64,000 nt of DNA from Meandrina meandrites (GCA_963693305.1 OY855916.1:3413501-3477500), one strand, 5' to 3'. Numbered from the stretch's first letter, positions 1 through 12,305 are shown. The notes: a model not told the origin generated them from the letters alone. Program-made: numbers and translations.

Positions 1-149
1 CTAACCAATAGAAACATTGCGTAATTCATGCATAGTGTATGGGCGCAAAACAAAAGATGTGCACGGTTATGGACCTTCCAACCTCAATCTTGGCCTCTTT
101 GTTTGCTCCTTTGATGTTTGCCGGGCTTCCTAACCATTTACTAACTATG
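1..149. mobile_element. MITE copy, truncated by window edge
   Basis: This matches the complete MITE at 4271-4563 over its 3' half, with the same run from CTAACCAATAGAAACATTGC to a terminal CTAACTATG. Here it lies in intron 1 of BTB-TLDc copy A. The left terminus is outside the window. Confidence 0.6.
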
Positions 150-239
150 ATGTAATAGAGTACTAGTCTAACAACACAATCCGTTCCGCATGCAAGATTT
201 CACTTTCATATAATTTTCCTTCAATTATCTTTATCTCAG

Positions 240-1338
240 GTTCGATGTTACACGCCATGTTTTCGGGAAGATTTGAGACAAAGCCAAGCGAGGATGGATC
301 TTACTTCATTGATCGCGATGGAACTCACTTCCGGTATATCCTGAATTATCTTCGCACTGGGCAGCTTATTGTACCTAAAGACGAGATTGTTCGCGAAGAA
401 CTACTGGCGGAGGCCGAATTTTATCAAGTTGAAGGAATAATTAAGGCACTGACACCAAAACCCCAGCCAAAAGCCTTCAAGGATTCTGTGATCCTGTCAT
501 CAGATCAATGCCAAACATTGATGAACTGGTTGAAGGAAACCCAGGCCTTCACAGACACCAGCGACAAGTTGTTATACCGCGGTTCTCGTAATGGCTGGGG
601 TGCTGCCAACTTTCACTCTTGTTGTGACAAAAAGGGACCGACTGTGACAGTGATCAAGAGTGGAAATTACATATTTGGAGGATACACCGATCAACACTGG
701 GATGGTAGGTCTTACTAAAATGCTCCTCGAGTAATGTTTAGTCCAAAGGGAACAACAAAAGCCTCTCTTTGTATGAAGGCAAATGTTGCATGTGTCTATA
801 TCTGAGTTGCCGTCAAAGCCTTGCACAACCATTATCGGCTCCTAGAGGGGGGTGGGGGAGGACTTTCAGTTAGAGTTGTTATGAGTATGCGTATAATATA
901 AGCCGATCAAAAATGCTTGGTTGAATCTCAGTAAGATCGCTCCAAATGGAAGCGACTTCACTCTGTAGTGGATGAATTTTCTGGCGAGCATTATAATCGA
1001 TCAGTATTTCATTTCTTCATTCATTAGGTTCTGGAAATTATAAAAGAGCACCAGACTCATTCCTGTTCAGCCTTGTCAACCCAAGCGGTCTGCCACCAAC
1101 AAAGATGCCTTTGATAGCTGGACAACAAGGAAATGCTATCTATTGCGACAGTGGCTGTGGGCCAAGATTTGGAATGGGCAATGATCTTTACATTCCCAAT
1201 GCACCGAATTCCAACAACTGCTCTGTATACCTAAACAACTCTTACCAGTGTCCAGCAGGTCAGAATGCTTACACATTTTTAACAGGAAATCAAATCTCTC
1301 GTGTCAGTGAAATGGAAGTTTTTGGCTTTAAGAAGTAA
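240..1338 (+). CDS. BTB/T1-TLDc protein, copy A (exons 2 and 3; exon 1 is off-window)
   Basis: Exon 2 is 240-704 and exon 3 is 1028-1338, with stop TAA at 1336-1338. Exon 2 follows a CTCAG acceptor and opens in phase 1 with the second half of a KCTD-type BTB/T1 domain (SMLHAMFSGRF, then YFIDRDGTHFRYILNYLRTG). It continues into the TLDc start (LLYRGSRNGWGAANFHS, CCDKKGPTVTVIKSGNYIFGG). The donor is G|GTAGGT after Trp-Asp, and the acceptor is TTAG|GTTCTGG. Exon 3 completes TLDc and ends with a SEMEVFGF tail. The two exons total 776 nt, which with a 250-nt exon 1 like those of B and E keeps frame. KCTD-type T1 domains often act as cullin-3 adaptors, and TLDc domains occur in oxidation-resistance and V-ATPase-binding proteins; the role here is inferred. 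Possible polyadenylation signals lie near 1463 and 1612. The encoded protein shows no lesion. Confidence 0.85.
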
Positions 1339-1684
1339 GAAGCTTATACTCTCTGAACTAATGAAATATGATTTGCAAAAATCATAGTTCAGTTATTTCG
1401 TTTTACATATAACAGTTAAACAGTTGTTACACAGTAGGTCTACAGACTGAAGATGACTCATTAAAATAAACTTTTTTAAAGTCAGTTTAGTTTTTGTTAA
1501 TTATTATATTGATGCTACACTGAAATGTCCCGATGCCATTAAACTGCTTGGTTATAATTCGGCTAACATTCTTCCAGATGTTGAAACTGATTTACATGAC
1601 GACGTCTTCAAATAAAGAAACACGATGAGGTTTATATCTTGATTCCAAAATTATCTCGGCGCTCCATGTTCTTCGAAGTCTTAA

Positions 1685-2184
1685 AGGGACAGCTTCACGG
1701 TTCGGCGCATGTGCAAGCTATCACCTGGCCTATTCAATTCCATTGTCAATGAACCAATTGAATGCGAGGAAATAACTCGTGCTTGTGTCCAGAATAAATT
1801 CAGTACCGGCCGACAATAAATTCGATGTTCAACACAAAGATTGAAATTTTTTGTGTGAGTCCGTGGACACTTTTCGTGAAATTTGTGCTTCACTGTTTCA
1901 GGTATTATAATGATAGCCTGTACATACTTACACAAGTGCATAAAATTTATTTCAGCTCGAGTTTTCTGTGATACATGTGGTTGAAGCAAAGTGAATAAGG
2001 TATTTAGAGCATCAGAGTCGGAACAAACAAAAGGAATTCTAATGAGAAATAACACCTCTATTACACGTTTTCGCGAATGACCGCAAAATTTTCTAAGGCA
2101 AGTTTACCGCAAGAGTCATCTGCATGCATCCGATTGTGGCGAACGTTATAGCCTGTACATGCGCCGAGCCGTGAAACAGTCCCT
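1685..2184. mobile_element. piggyBac-like MITE (TTAA target duplication)
   Basis: This 500-bp element is flanked by TTAA at 1681-1684 and 2185-2188. The termini are inverted repeats: the left starts AGGGACAGCTTCACGG, and the right end reads AGGGACTGTTTCACGG on the reverse strand. Both continue with CGGCGCATGTRCA. No coding capacity is seen. It sits in the duplicated 3' flank of copy A. Confidence 0.8.
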
Positions 2185-2188
2185 TTAA

Positions 2189-3560
2189 TGCTAACTGGAA
2201 GAAAAAAGAAATAGTAAACGAAGGTTCAGGTATAAAGCCTTTAATTTCACGCATCTTAAGAATGTGCTTAAAGATAGCCGAAGAGATTGTGATTAAGCGC
2301 AAGTTTCAGACAGTTTTCAGTATGGCGAACGGCGTCGCTGGCGATTCCGTTTACTTTTCCTCAAATTATCAAATAAGTCCACGAGAAAAAGAGGCCCAAA
2401 AAAGAAAAACGGAAGCCTCCAAAAGTGGGATCTTTTTCCCGTTTGCAGCAAAACAATTTCCTTCTTACGTGATGCTTATTTGATCAAAATATTTTTCATT
2501 CAACGAATGAAGAAGGTAATGTGCCAATGTTAGGAACCTCGTAAGAGCAGATCAAAAGATTCCTGAAGACGATCTTTGATTGTTGAAATATACTGTTGCT
2601 GTTGTTAAACTGTTGTAGCTTTAATATTGATGTGCGCGGGCACACGATGTATTTTATTCTGTTCAGTGCAGTCTTGCACCCTCGTTTATCAAGACGTGGT
2701 TTTAACGGCGTACCCTGTTTTCTGTGTATGGGTACGGATAAAATCACCGGTAGTGGACCTCAACCACCGTTTACCCCTGAGAAATGGCTACACAGTCACC
2801 CGGTAGCACAACTATGTAGTTACCAAATACGAAAACTGAAAGTATATACCCAGCAGTCGGGGTATCTTTAGGTCGAGCCGACGGTTTTTTAGCCGCAAAC
2901 TCACAAAAGTGCCCATAAGCAAATTTAAATTGGTGATGATGCCTCTCTCGCATTTGACCAAAATTGCTAGCGTATACGCCCTCTCGTGCACATGTCAAGG
3001 AACCTGTAAGCCCACATAGGGGACCACATCGATCAGAGGAATAGAGTTCATTAAAATGATGAACAGTCCGTCGTGTCCGAATTAGGGATTGGATAAGCGA
3101 ATGGGAGAACATTGTTGATAGTTGTACCACGCCTATTTCAGCGGTGTTTAAGATAATAGAAGGGTTCGTACTAAAACGTGGAAAGCCATTCTCGACTACT
3201 GCTTGCAATATTCGGCGTGCGACCGGGCCTTAACACTGTAACAGAGAAATACCGGGGTTTAGTCTGTCAGGAACGGAGGCTACAGAGAAAGAGAGCGAGA
3301 GTTATAAAAACTTTGCAATTGGATACTTCAGTCATTAGGTCGGTTGTGATCTTAAAAGGATGACTTCAGATATCGAATTTCAGCAGCACGAAGCGGCTAG
3401 GAGAATTGCTATTCCCCTGCCTTGGGAGGTTTTTAATGATACTGAATATGAGGGCATGGGTTTACATTTTGGAGGTTTTGTTTTTAAGGAATTTTTACGT
3501 CCGAGATTTGGCGGAGGGGGTTTACATTGAGGGGGAAGAGGAACTTATTTTCGGAATTTT
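2189..3560. repeat. Duplicated 3'-flank module of copy A
   Basis: No gene is supported here. The stretch is a diverged copy of sequence also found after copy B (9530-10590), after copy C (11880-12300, 13940-14230) and after copy E (34380-34960, 36480-37330). Landmarks in order are a CACGCATCTTAA block, AATGTGCCAATGTTA with CTCGTAAGAGC, a CACACGATGTATTTTAT block, and AGCCGCAAACTCACAAAAGTGC. Scattered short reading frames are incidental. It marks the extent of the tandem duplication unit. Confidence 0.65.
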
Positions 3561-4007
3561 GTAGTTCATTGTTGGACCTTTTTGATAAAATTTTCAATTT
3601 TAGAGCCCGCGTCAAACAGAAACTATCGCATGCTAAAGGTCAGAGATTAAAGAGTATGGCATATGTTATCGAATATTAAAAACTAGTCATGATATATTGT
3701 AGTTGCTGAGTTCTGATTGGTTTACAGGCCATGGCAGAGGAGCTCATATTATATACCATGCACCACATCTGCGAAGCACGCAGATAGCCAAAGAGCCGAC
3801 GAGCTGACGATATCCAAATTCTTAGCAGATTTTGACACCACCCATAGTGCATATGGAAATGGTTTAAATACGTTATGGAACCTGCAAATCCAGAAAGAAA
3901 CAGATCGTCGTGTTGAAGTAAAATACTAGATCACTGGAAGGCAGGAAATGACTGAACTGAAACTGCAAATACCTGGATAGAAATCTAAACAAGAGGTCAT
4001 ATATAAG
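3561..4007. other. Intergenic stretch with partial duplicate block
   Basis: No gene is seen. Part of it (about 3790-3925) matches 30735-30865 upstream of copy E, sharing CAGAAAGAAACAGATCGTCG. It therefore belongs to the duplicated 5' flank of the BTB-TLDc genes. Confidence 0.45.
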
Positions 4008-4594
4008 GTGAAGTCTGCATACGAGCCTAAGTGCCCATCAGGCCGGAGCTTATCCCGGTTTCCGTAGCATGAAGTGACTAGGAGTATTTCTACTCCCCCC
4101 TGGATGGATGCTAGTCCATCGCAGGGTTACCAGCAGTAAATTCGCCGGTACCCACTTATACACCTGGGTGGAGAGAGGCACTATGAGAGTAAAGTATCTT
4201 GCCCAAGAACACAACGCAGTGCCCCGGCCAGGGCTCGAACCCGGAATGTTCGAACCGGAGACTAGCATACCATAGTTAATAGAAGGAAATGGTTATGAAA
4301 CCTGGCAAAGTTCTTTGTTGTATGTTTTTGTTCGCTATTTTGGGGGTTGACCCTGCACAAAACCTGACAATATACAATAGGTGATTACGTGTGTTCTTCC
4401 AACTAACCAATAGAAACATTGCGATTACGTAATTCATGCCTAGTGTATGAGCGCAAAACAAAAGATGTGCAGGGTCGTCAGCCTTCCAACATAAATCTTG
4501 GCTCATTTGTTTGCTCCTTTGATGTTTGCCGGGCTTCATAACCATTTCCCTCTATTAACTATGAGCATACTAACCATTAGGCCACCGCGTCTCC
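4008..4594 (-). mobile_element. tRNA-derived SINE, interrupted by a MITE
   Basis: On the minus strand the head (4594-4571) reads GGAGACGCGGTGGCCTAATG, a box-A-like tRNA start. After the MITE at 4271-4563 it continues with a box B, GGGTTCGAGCCC. The body follows with a segment ending in CTCTCTCCACCCAGGTGTAT. The tail ends near 4008 and matches the fragment at 6765-6895. Removing the MITE joins head to body exactly at the AGCATAC target site, which confirms the SINE was there first. Confidence 0.8.
4271..4563. mobile_element. MITE nested in the SINE
   Basis: The termini are inverted repeats of about 29 bp: CATAGTTAATAGAAGGAAAT at the left, and the reverse complement CATAGTTAATAGAGGGAAAT at the right. 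A perfect 7-bp direct repeat AGCATAC flanks it (4264-4270, 4564-4570). The superfamily is not certain from a 7-bp duplication. A second copy is at 1-149. Confidence 0.85.
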
Positions 4595-4870
4595 AACAGG
4601 ATAAGATAAGAGAATATGGAATATATTATGGTTTTATTAGGGTCTTAGTACAATTGAAGGTAACAATTGTAGGCTATATATACCAGCTACTGCAGAGAAC
4701 GCCGAGAAAGGACTGAGTAAGTCGCCTGTTCATGACATCGACTTAACAGGTATAGCGGGTGACCCATAAAGACATCCATAATGAATGTTTCGCGCGAAAT
4801 CAAAGTGAACAGGTGATTCGTTCTACTTATTCTTCGAAGTCACTGTTTGTAGTCTCTTTGTTCAAAGAAG

Positions 4871-7507
4871 ATGTCCTCATCTCGTACCCTGGAGAATGAA
4901 ATTAGCTCTGACAGCAGTGAAGTACTCGAAGATGTGAACAAACACATCAAAGAAGCTTTCGACATTTTGAACCGCGAGACGACCAGAGTTCGTAAGGAAA
5001 TGGAAGCTCTTGATGAGGCGGCGAAGAAGCTCGAGCACGTTCATTTCTCCAAAATGTTGAATCTTAATGTCGGCGGCCACCTTTTCTCGACCAGTTTGGC
5101 AACCTTGAACAAAGATCCAGGTATTTTCAAATTACCTTAAGTCGGTGACATCTTGAATGTTAAGTAAGCTAAAGTCTACTTATTAAGCTTAAGTATTCAA
5201 AACATTGAGACCCTTGCTATCTTGGGGCCAGGCTTATTAAAAAGCTAACTACAAGCAAGTTTCGTTTCGTTTCGTTTCGTTGTTTCGGGTCTTAGTATAA
5301 TTGCCACTTTGACTCTTATCTTTAATATTATTTCACCATTTCGCTATTTGACCCATCCCCATTTTGTCATTTCCTGTTTTAAACACGCCCAGCTAAGATC
5401 TACTAAATAAGCTTGAATATTTAAAAACACAGCGACTTAAGCTTCTCATCGTAGGTCCAAGAAAACAAAGAAACATGCATTGCTGCGTAAACAAATGTTC
5501 CTCTGATTCCCCTGGTGGGAAACATGTTCATGTTTCGAAAGCAAGTATCAGTATGTCTGTGCAGTCTTTGTAGTGCTTTATAAACATTACTTCCTTTTTC
5601 CTGACAAGTTTTTAATAATGTGGCTAAACTAGGAAAAATTTTAACATCCAACAGCAAAATCTGTTCTGCATACAAGAATTTTGTCTTGTTCTTTAGTACA
5701 CCCTTTTGTAATCGTGTTTATTCCAGGTTCAATGCTGCACGCCATGTTTTCGGGAAGATTTGACACAAAGCCAAGCGAGGATGGATCTTACTTCATTGAT
5801 CGCGATGGAACTCACTTCCGGTATATCCTGAATTATCTTCGCACTGGGCAGCTTATTGTGCCTGAAGACGAGCTTGTTCGAATTCGTGGAGAGCTTCTGG
5901 CCGAGGCCGAATTTTATCAAGTTGAGGGATTAATTAAGGCGCTGACATCAAAATTCTTCGAGGATTCTGTGATCCTGTCATCCGATCAACGCCAGGCCTT
6001 GATAAATTGGTTGAAGAACACCCCAGCCTTCACAAAAGCCAGCGACAAGTTGTTATACCGCGCTTCTCGTGATGGCTGGGCTGCTGCCAACTTTCACTCT
6101 TGTTGTGACAACAAGGGACCGACTGTGACAGTGATCAAGAGTGGAAATTACATATTTGGAGGATATACCGAGCAACACTGGGATAGTAGGTCTTACTAAG
6201 GCTGGTTTACACAAGCGGCAGAGTCGGAGTCGTAAGCTGATTCATAAACAGGACGGAATCGGAGTCCGAAGAATCAGAACGTTGCCATTTTCTTCCATTT
6301 CCGACTTTCTGTCGCTTATGATTCAGTGAAAACTAGATTGTCAGATTCGGAAGCAGTTTAGTGAGTTTTGACTAGACGGAGTCATAAGCGAAATGGGAAC
6401 TCTCCTTACGACTCCGTCGGTTTGATTTTCACTAGATCGTAATGCTTTTTGCTTCTGATGGTAACTCCGACTCCAACTGTGTCGCTGTGGTAAACTTAAA
6501 ATTAGCTTTAAATGCTCCTTGATTACTGTTTAGTCCAGAGCGAACTTCCCGATACATCATAAAAGAAGACTGTCTCTTTCCAATAAAGGCAAATGTTATA
6601 TGTTTTAGTACAGTTGCCCTCGCTCGTAGCTTTGCATATCAACCAAGTTCGTTATTTCATGTTCAAATAATTAAATAAGGAGAGTTAGTGTCGTGGCACT
6701 CGGGAGCCCCCATTAACATTTTCGGCAGACTTGTTCTGAGGTGTTTTATCACGGGGTACCTTGCAGAGATGCTTTACTCTCATAGTGCCTCTCTCCACCC
6801 AGGTGTATAAATGGGTACAGGCAAATTTACTGCTGGGGTCCCAGAAACCGGGATGAACTCTTGCTTGATGGGGCACTAGGCTCGTATGCAGACTTAACCC
6901 TTTTTTTACCTTGTAGAGCGTTTGATGTAAACCTGTATTAGCAAAAGGTATCTAAGTATAGGTTCCTTTCAAACTTTGAGACGAATGGCTTGACATTTTC
7001 ATACCAGAGCCTCCCCCGCAGAGGAGTAAACTACTGGCACGGGTTGTTTAAGAATTCAGGAAAAGGATGTAGATATAGAAGCGTTTATTTATCTAGTACT
7101 TTTTTAAATCTTTGGAGTTTTAGGATACCACTTTGTGGTGGATGAATTTCTGGTGAGCGCGATAATCGATCAGTTATCTCCTTTTTTCCTTAGGTTCTAC
7201 GGGTAACAAAAGAGCACCAGATTCGTTCCTGTTCAGCCTTGTCAACCCAAGCGGTCTGCCACCAACAAAGATGCCTTTGATAGCTGGACAAGAAGAACTT
7301 GCTATCTATTGCCAAAGTAGCTATGGGCCAACATTTGGAAGTGGCCAAGATCTTCGTATTTCTGATGCACCAAATAACCACAATAGCTGCACTGTAAGCC
7401 TGAATAACTCGTACAAGTGTCCAGCAGGTCAGAATGCCGCCACCTTTTTAACAGGAAATCAAAACTTTTATGTCGGTGAAATGGAAGTTTTTGGGTTTGG
7501 GAAATAA
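4871..7507 (+). CDS. BTB/T1-TLDc protein, copy B (intact)
   Basis: Exons are 4871-5120, 5727-6185 and 7194-7507, totalling 1023 nt or 340 residues. Exon 1 starts at ATGTCCTCATCTCG. It encodes a charged, probably coiled N-terminus and the first BTB strand (LNLNVGGHLFSTSLATL), with a phase-1 donor CCAG|GTATTT. Exon 2 has the BTB remainder (SMLHAMFSGRFDTKPSEDGS) and the TLDc beginning (LLYRASRDGWAAANFHSCCD, NYIFGGYTEQHWD). Exon 3 gives the TLDc remainder (FLFSLVNPSGLPPTKMPL, YGPTFGSGQDL, FLTGNQNF, MEVFGFGK). All splice sites are GT-AG and in phase. AATAAA follows at 7623-7628. The likely role, inferred from domains, is an oligomeric BTB adaptor, possibly of cullin-3, with a TLDc effector. Introns hold a MITE (6200-6496) and a SINE fragment. 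Confidence 0.88.
5259..5285. repeat. (TTTCG)n microsatellite
   Basis: A short run of TTTCG units lies in intron 1 of copy B. Confidence 0.85.
6200..6496. mobile_element. Harbinger-like MITE in intron 2 of copy B
   Basis: The left end GGCTGGTTTACACAAGCGGC pairs with the reverse complement of the right end (GTTTACCACAGCGACACAG), and TAA flanks both sides. It begins 14 bases after the exon 2 donor. Copies A and D lack it at the homologous position, so it inserted after duplication. Confidence 0.6.
6765..6895 (+). mobile_element. 5'-truncated SINE fragment
   Basis: This carries the body and tail of the SINE at 4008-4594 in the opposite orientation, including CTCTCTCCACCCAGGTGTAT and GGGCACTAGGCTCGTATGCA. 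The tRNA head is missing. Confidence 0.7.
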
Positions 7508-7687
7508 GAAGCCTATACTTTCTGAACTATTGAAATATGATTTGCAAAAAATCACAACTCGATTATTTCGTGTTAAATGAAATAGTTTACAAGCTATGAA
7601 GCTTATAACTGTATCGTGTTTAAATAAAGGTTTTGATTGATTGATTGAACAATTACTGATTGGCTAAAAGTTCTTACAAACTTGTTA

Positions 7688-8223
7688 CAGTCGAAGCTCT
7701 CTTAACGGACACTCTCGTAAGCGGACAACTCTACTTACGGCCGCCTTGTTTGAAACCCCGTTTTAACTCCCATACAAACTCTGTATTTTTACATTCTCAT
7801 AAGCGGACATTCCTGTAAGCGGCCGCGGACACTTTCAGCGATTACGACTTAGACTTTTTCTTTGTTTTTAAGCTCCCGTAAGCGGACACCCCAAAGAAAA
7901 GCCTATTAACAACCTCTGCATTCTGCATCTTGTTTTTATCAATCAACTTCACATCGCCGTTCGTCACAATGATTTTACAGTAATGATTACAGTACCATAG
8001 TGTTTGTTTTGTCGTCATCCACGCCCGGTTACATTTCGAAACACCACTTACATGCATATGCCCTTATTGTTAGCGGGGCAAACACCCGTAAACGGCCATC
8101 TATCCCCTACACCTCTAGGTCCTCTAGCGGCCGCTTACGAGAACCATTCTCGTAAGCGGCCAGCTCCAGTTACGGACACTTTTTTCGTGTCCCGAGGGTG
8201 TCAACTTACGAGAGCTTCGACTG
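7688..8223. mobile_element. Tc1/mariner- or pogo-like MITE
   Basis: This 536-bp element starts CAGTCGAAGCTCTC and ends with the complement GAGAGCTTCGACTG, flanked by TA on both sides (7686-7687, 8224-8225). Inside are repeated GTAAGCGGAC/GGCCGC blocks. No transposase is seen. Confidence 0.8.
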
Positions 8224-8455
8224 TATAAACTTTTTAAAGTCAGTTTAGTTTTTGTTATTTTATTGATGCTAGCCCAAAATGCCCCGATTCCATTAAATTG
8301 CTTGGCTATAATTTGGCTAGCATTCTTCCAAATGTTCAAACTTATATATATGGCGACGTCTTTAAATAAAGAAACACAATGAGGTTTATTTCGTGATTCA
8401 ATCAATTAACTCGGCGCTCCACAATTATACGAGACCATGTTCCTCTAAATCTTTA

Positions 8456-9526
8456 AGGTCGCCACACACGAGGGGACCAGTCGCAGGGACTGGTCGCAGG
8501 GACCGGTCGCAGGGACTGGTCCCCTGTAGAGTTTACACGATGGAATGAGTCGCGGAGACCAGTCCCTTGAAGGGTTCACACGCTGGGACCTGTTTCGCAG
8601 CAAGATAGCAGTATTTATGACGTTTTCAACATATAAAACAAGATAATCACCTTGTGGAGATGGAAAATTATTATTATTATTATTCCTATTATTGTTCATA
8701 TCTGAGCGTGCTTACTGGACTGTGTTCAACAATTGTTTTAAAAACATGGAATGTTGACAATGTTCGAAATCCGCTCTTATTTTATAATTTCGATATCAGG
8801 TTTCCTTTCGGTGTTTTTATACCTGAAAAAAAAAAATAAATTGCATCATTTCATCAAACACTGCAAAAGTATAGTATTCTCCAGGCTAGCTGAAAAAAAC
8901 ATCCGATCAAATTTGCATAACATAAACCGGATGTCACGCATTCTCTTCATGAAATGGCGCAAAAACATGCTAGCGACAGCTAGCGAGAAAATTTGGCGGG
9001 AACTTTGTTTTCATCGAGTAAAAATGGCTTCGAGAGCTGCGAAGAAAAAGACTCTGTTGCTCCTGATGATGATGCAAGACAAAGAATTGCAGGTTTCTTA
9101 TGAACGAAGAATCAATTACCATTCGTGTACTGGTGACGCTCCAATCTTCAATATTAATGCCAACAGTCTGTTCAGTAGTATTCTGTTCAATCTGTTCACT
9201 ACTCTGTTCAGCCATCGCCATCTTCAAACACGAACGTGCAGAATTGTGGGAGCTTAAAATGCTGATCAGCGATTGGTTCATTTTTAATTGGTCGCAGGGA
9301 CCAGTCCCACGAACCTGTTCACACGAGGGACCAAGCAAAATATTGCGGGGACCAGTCCCTGCGACTGGTCCCACGAATTCAAACCAGTTTGAATTCGTGG
9401 GACCGATTTCGGGGACCAAAATTCAGTCCCTGCGACCGGATTTTTGACAAAAATTGGCCTGTTCATAGATGGGACTTGGTCGCAGGGACTGGTCCCTGCG
9501 ACCAGTCCCCTCGTGTGTGGCGACCT
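8456..9526. mobile_element. Non-autonomous PIF/Harbinger-like element
   Basis: TTA flanks both ends (8453-8455, 9527-9529). The termini are AGGTCGCCACACACGAGGGG and its complement, followed by iterations of GGTCGCAGGGACTGGT near both ends. A 3-bp TTA target is typical of PIF/Harbinger elements. An open frame at 9024-9257 begins MASRAAKKKTLLLL; it could be a leftover 5' exon of a transposon gene, but no domain is recognised. Confidence 0.75.
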
Positions 9527-9529
9527 TTA

Positions 9530-10590
9530 TCCTGAAAAATGAAATGTTTAGGTATACAATGTTATACAGGTTGTTTAAGGTAGTAATTGTAAAGCCTTTA
9601 ACTTCATGCATCTTAAGGATGTGCTTTAAGATAGCCGGAGAGATTATAATAGAGCGCAAGTTTCAGTATAGCGAACGGCATCGCTGTTGATCGATTGAGT
9701 TTACTTTTCTTCAAATTATTTAATAAACCCACGAGAAAAATGGGCAAAAATTCACTCGACAGTAGCCTCCAAAGGTGGGAATTTTTTTCCATTTTCAACA
9801 TAAACAATTTCTTTCTTACGTGATGTTTGATTAATCAATATTTTTTTCATTCAACGAATGAAAAAGGTAATGTGCCAATGTTAAGTTCCTCGTAAGAGCA
9901 GATCAAAAGATTCCTGAAGAAACTGTTGAAATAAACTGTTACTGTTGTTAAACTGTTGTTGTGTTATTGATATGCACGGGCACACGATGTATTTTATTCA
10001 GTTGCAGTCTTGCACTCGCGTGGTTTTAAGATACCCTGTTTTGTGTACGGGTACGGAAAAAATTTCCGGTAGTCGACCTCGTACTCGTATCCTTACACTC
10101 CAGCGTTTTACTACCGAGAGACGGTACAAAGTTACCTGGTAGCACAAATATGTTGTTACCAAACACGAAAACTGAAAGTATTCAAAGCCAGAAGTCGGGT
10201 TTTCTTCAGGTCAATATGAGCCGACTGTTTTTTTTAGCCGCAAACTCACAAAAAAAAAGCCCAGGAACAGACTGCAACATTGCTACGCGGCAAGTCATGT
10301 TTACAATTACGTAACCAAAGCGGTGATGATACTTCCGGCAAGCCCCCATGGGGTGTCCACATCCATCAGAGGGATAGAGTTCATAAAATTGAGGGACATT
10401 CCGTTGTGTGCCAATTAGGGATTGGATAAACGATGGGAAAGAAATTTCTGGTAGTCAAGTATCACGCCTTTGCCAGCAGTGATAAAGATAATTTAAGCGT
10501 TCGTACTAATATATGAAGTGGAAAGTCTCGACTACTGCTTGCAACATTAGACGTGAGTCCGGGCCTAAGCATTACAACAGAGAAAGATTG
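9530..10590. repeat. Duplicated 3'-flank module of copy B
   Basis: This is the diverged counterpart of 2189-3560, with the same ordered landmarks (ATGCATCTTAAGGATGTGC, AATGTGCCAATGTTAAG, CACACGATGTATTTTATTCA, AGCCGCAAACTCAC). No gene is supported. Confidence 0.65.
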
Positions 10591-10594
10591 CTAG

Positions 10595-10695
10595 CTGCGT
10601 AGCTGGCGGTTTTGTTGGGGTCAACACACGCGCGCGAGTAAGCGGCGAAGCCGCGAGGGCGGTAACGTTACTCCAAAAAAAACCGTCAGCTACGC
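10595..10695. repeat. Short inverted repeat (MITE-like)
   Basis: GCGTAGCTGGCGGTTTT near the left faces AAAACCGTCAGCTACGC near the right. A related half-element (CTGCGTAGATGGTGGTTTTG) is at about 11165. No target duplication was resolved. Confidence 0.5.
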
Positions 10696-11239
10696 CCGCT
10701 AAAAATTGCGAGAACAATTGATAAGAAAACCTTTGCAGTTAGATACTGAAGACATCAAGTCAGCTGTTCTGACCTTTTTTCCAAAGAAATGTCCACTTTT
10801 TGTAGCATAAAGCGGATAGGAGTTGTGCTACTTGCCAGTTCGCTGTTACTGTGAGAGGTTTACACACAACACAGTTACTCCTATCACAAGGCCACTAGTG
10901 GATAGCGTTATCTAACGCATATAAAGCGGAGCCTGATCAAAACAGAACCACTCCAGAGAGATGATGTACAAATAATATTTTGTTTTTATTTTTTAGCCGC
11001 CGTTTTTGCTTTGATCCACGTGACAGGTGTAGGTAGTGACATAAATGCAAAACAAAATTTCCGCGAAATCGAAAATTCCAAGAATTCAGAAAGCCTCGAG
11101 CTCGTTCTAATTTATTGAAAGAATAAACCATTCAATATTGTACAATTCCGCGAAATCGTAGCCTGCGTAGATGGTGGTTTTGTTGGCGTTAACGCGCACC
11201 AAGTTATGTCGTTAAACAATACGGCTGTTACACATAGCG

Positions 11240-11826
11240 AGCCAATGAAATTGGAAGTTAACTGTGACACCTGCTACAGTACTGTAAAGAAGTCTTCGGA
11301 AGTCAAAGTTCGGAAGCGCGTGACGAAGCAGCAAAGAAGAGCAAATTCATTTCTCGACAATGCTACGACTTAACGTCGGCGGCCAGATTTTCGCGACCAC
11401 TTTGGAAACCCTGAAAAAAGATCCAGGTACCAGTTCAAAACCTGTGGTATCAAAAACTTTCACTTTCACACTTTTCAGGGCCTCTGCTAGACAGGAAAAC
11501 ATTGTTTCACCGTTTAGCCGAGTGGGAAACGTATTTTGAAAGCAAATAATTTTCGAAATGCCTTTAATATACATACGTTTTAAAAAATGATCCACGTCCG
11601 TAAAAAATCTGAAAAATTACATTTCCCATGCCGCTAAGCTGGGAAATATTTTTGCAGTTCTGCATTCGCAATGTTTTCCGTGTGCAAAAATGTTTACTCG
11701 ATTTACCGTGTAATACGCTTTCATTTGAAAGATTTTATCGTGCTTATCTTAGATTCGGAGCTATCCACCATGTTTTCGAAACATAACACAATAAGGCCAA
11801 GCGGGGATGGATCTTACTTCATTATA
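11240..11826 (+). pseudogene. BTB/T1-TLDc copy C, truncated pseudogene
   Basis: An exon 1 remnant (about 11240-11426) ends in LNVGGQIFATTLETLKKDP and a normal CCAG|GTACC donor. The upstream DEAAKK segment is one base out of frame with it. An exon 2 remnant begins at 11753 after a TTAG acceptor. It stops after GDGSYFI at about 11824, where the sequence jumps straight into the 3'-flank module (ATACGAGCCAATGTTCTTCG). The rest of BTB and all of TLDc are deleted. This copy resembles D more than B or E, since both read GGQIFATTLETL. Confidence 0.8.
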
Positions 11827-12305
11827 CGAGCCAATGTTCTTCGAATTCTTCGTGCTAAAGTAAGAAGAAATAACAAACGAAAGGTTTAGATGTCCAATGT
11901 TATTCATGTTATTTAGGTTGTAATTTTAAAACGTTTAATTTGACCCCTCTTAACGATGCTTCAGAATGGCGAACGGCATCGCTGTTTACTTTTCCTCGAG
12001 CTATTACATAAATCCATGAGAAAAATGGACAAAAATGCACTCGTCCAAAAAAGGCAATCAGTAGCCTCCAAAAATGGGAATTGTTTTCGTTCGCAGCAAA
12101 ACAATTTCTTACGTGATATAAAAGGTAATGTGCCAATGTTAAGAACCTCGTAAGAGCGGCTCCAAAGATTCCTGAAGACGTTTATAAATTGTTGAATTAA
12201 ACTGTTGCTGTTTTAACATTGATGTGTACCGGCACACGATGTATTTTATAGTCTTGCACTCGCGTTTTCCAAGACGTGGTTTTACAGCATACCCTGTTTC
12301 GTTTA

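Noticed and set aside
7842..8405. Several short frames downstream of copy B
   Set aside because: They lie in the mariner-like MITE and the repeated 3' flank.
9024..9257. Harbinger transposase exon (MASRAAKKKTLLLL...)
   Set aside because: Suggestive position and start but no DDE or Myb motif, so not called as a gene.
10595..10695. Riboswitch or structured RNA
   Set aside because: The fold is explained by a terminal-inverted-repeat MITE; a related half-copy is nearby.
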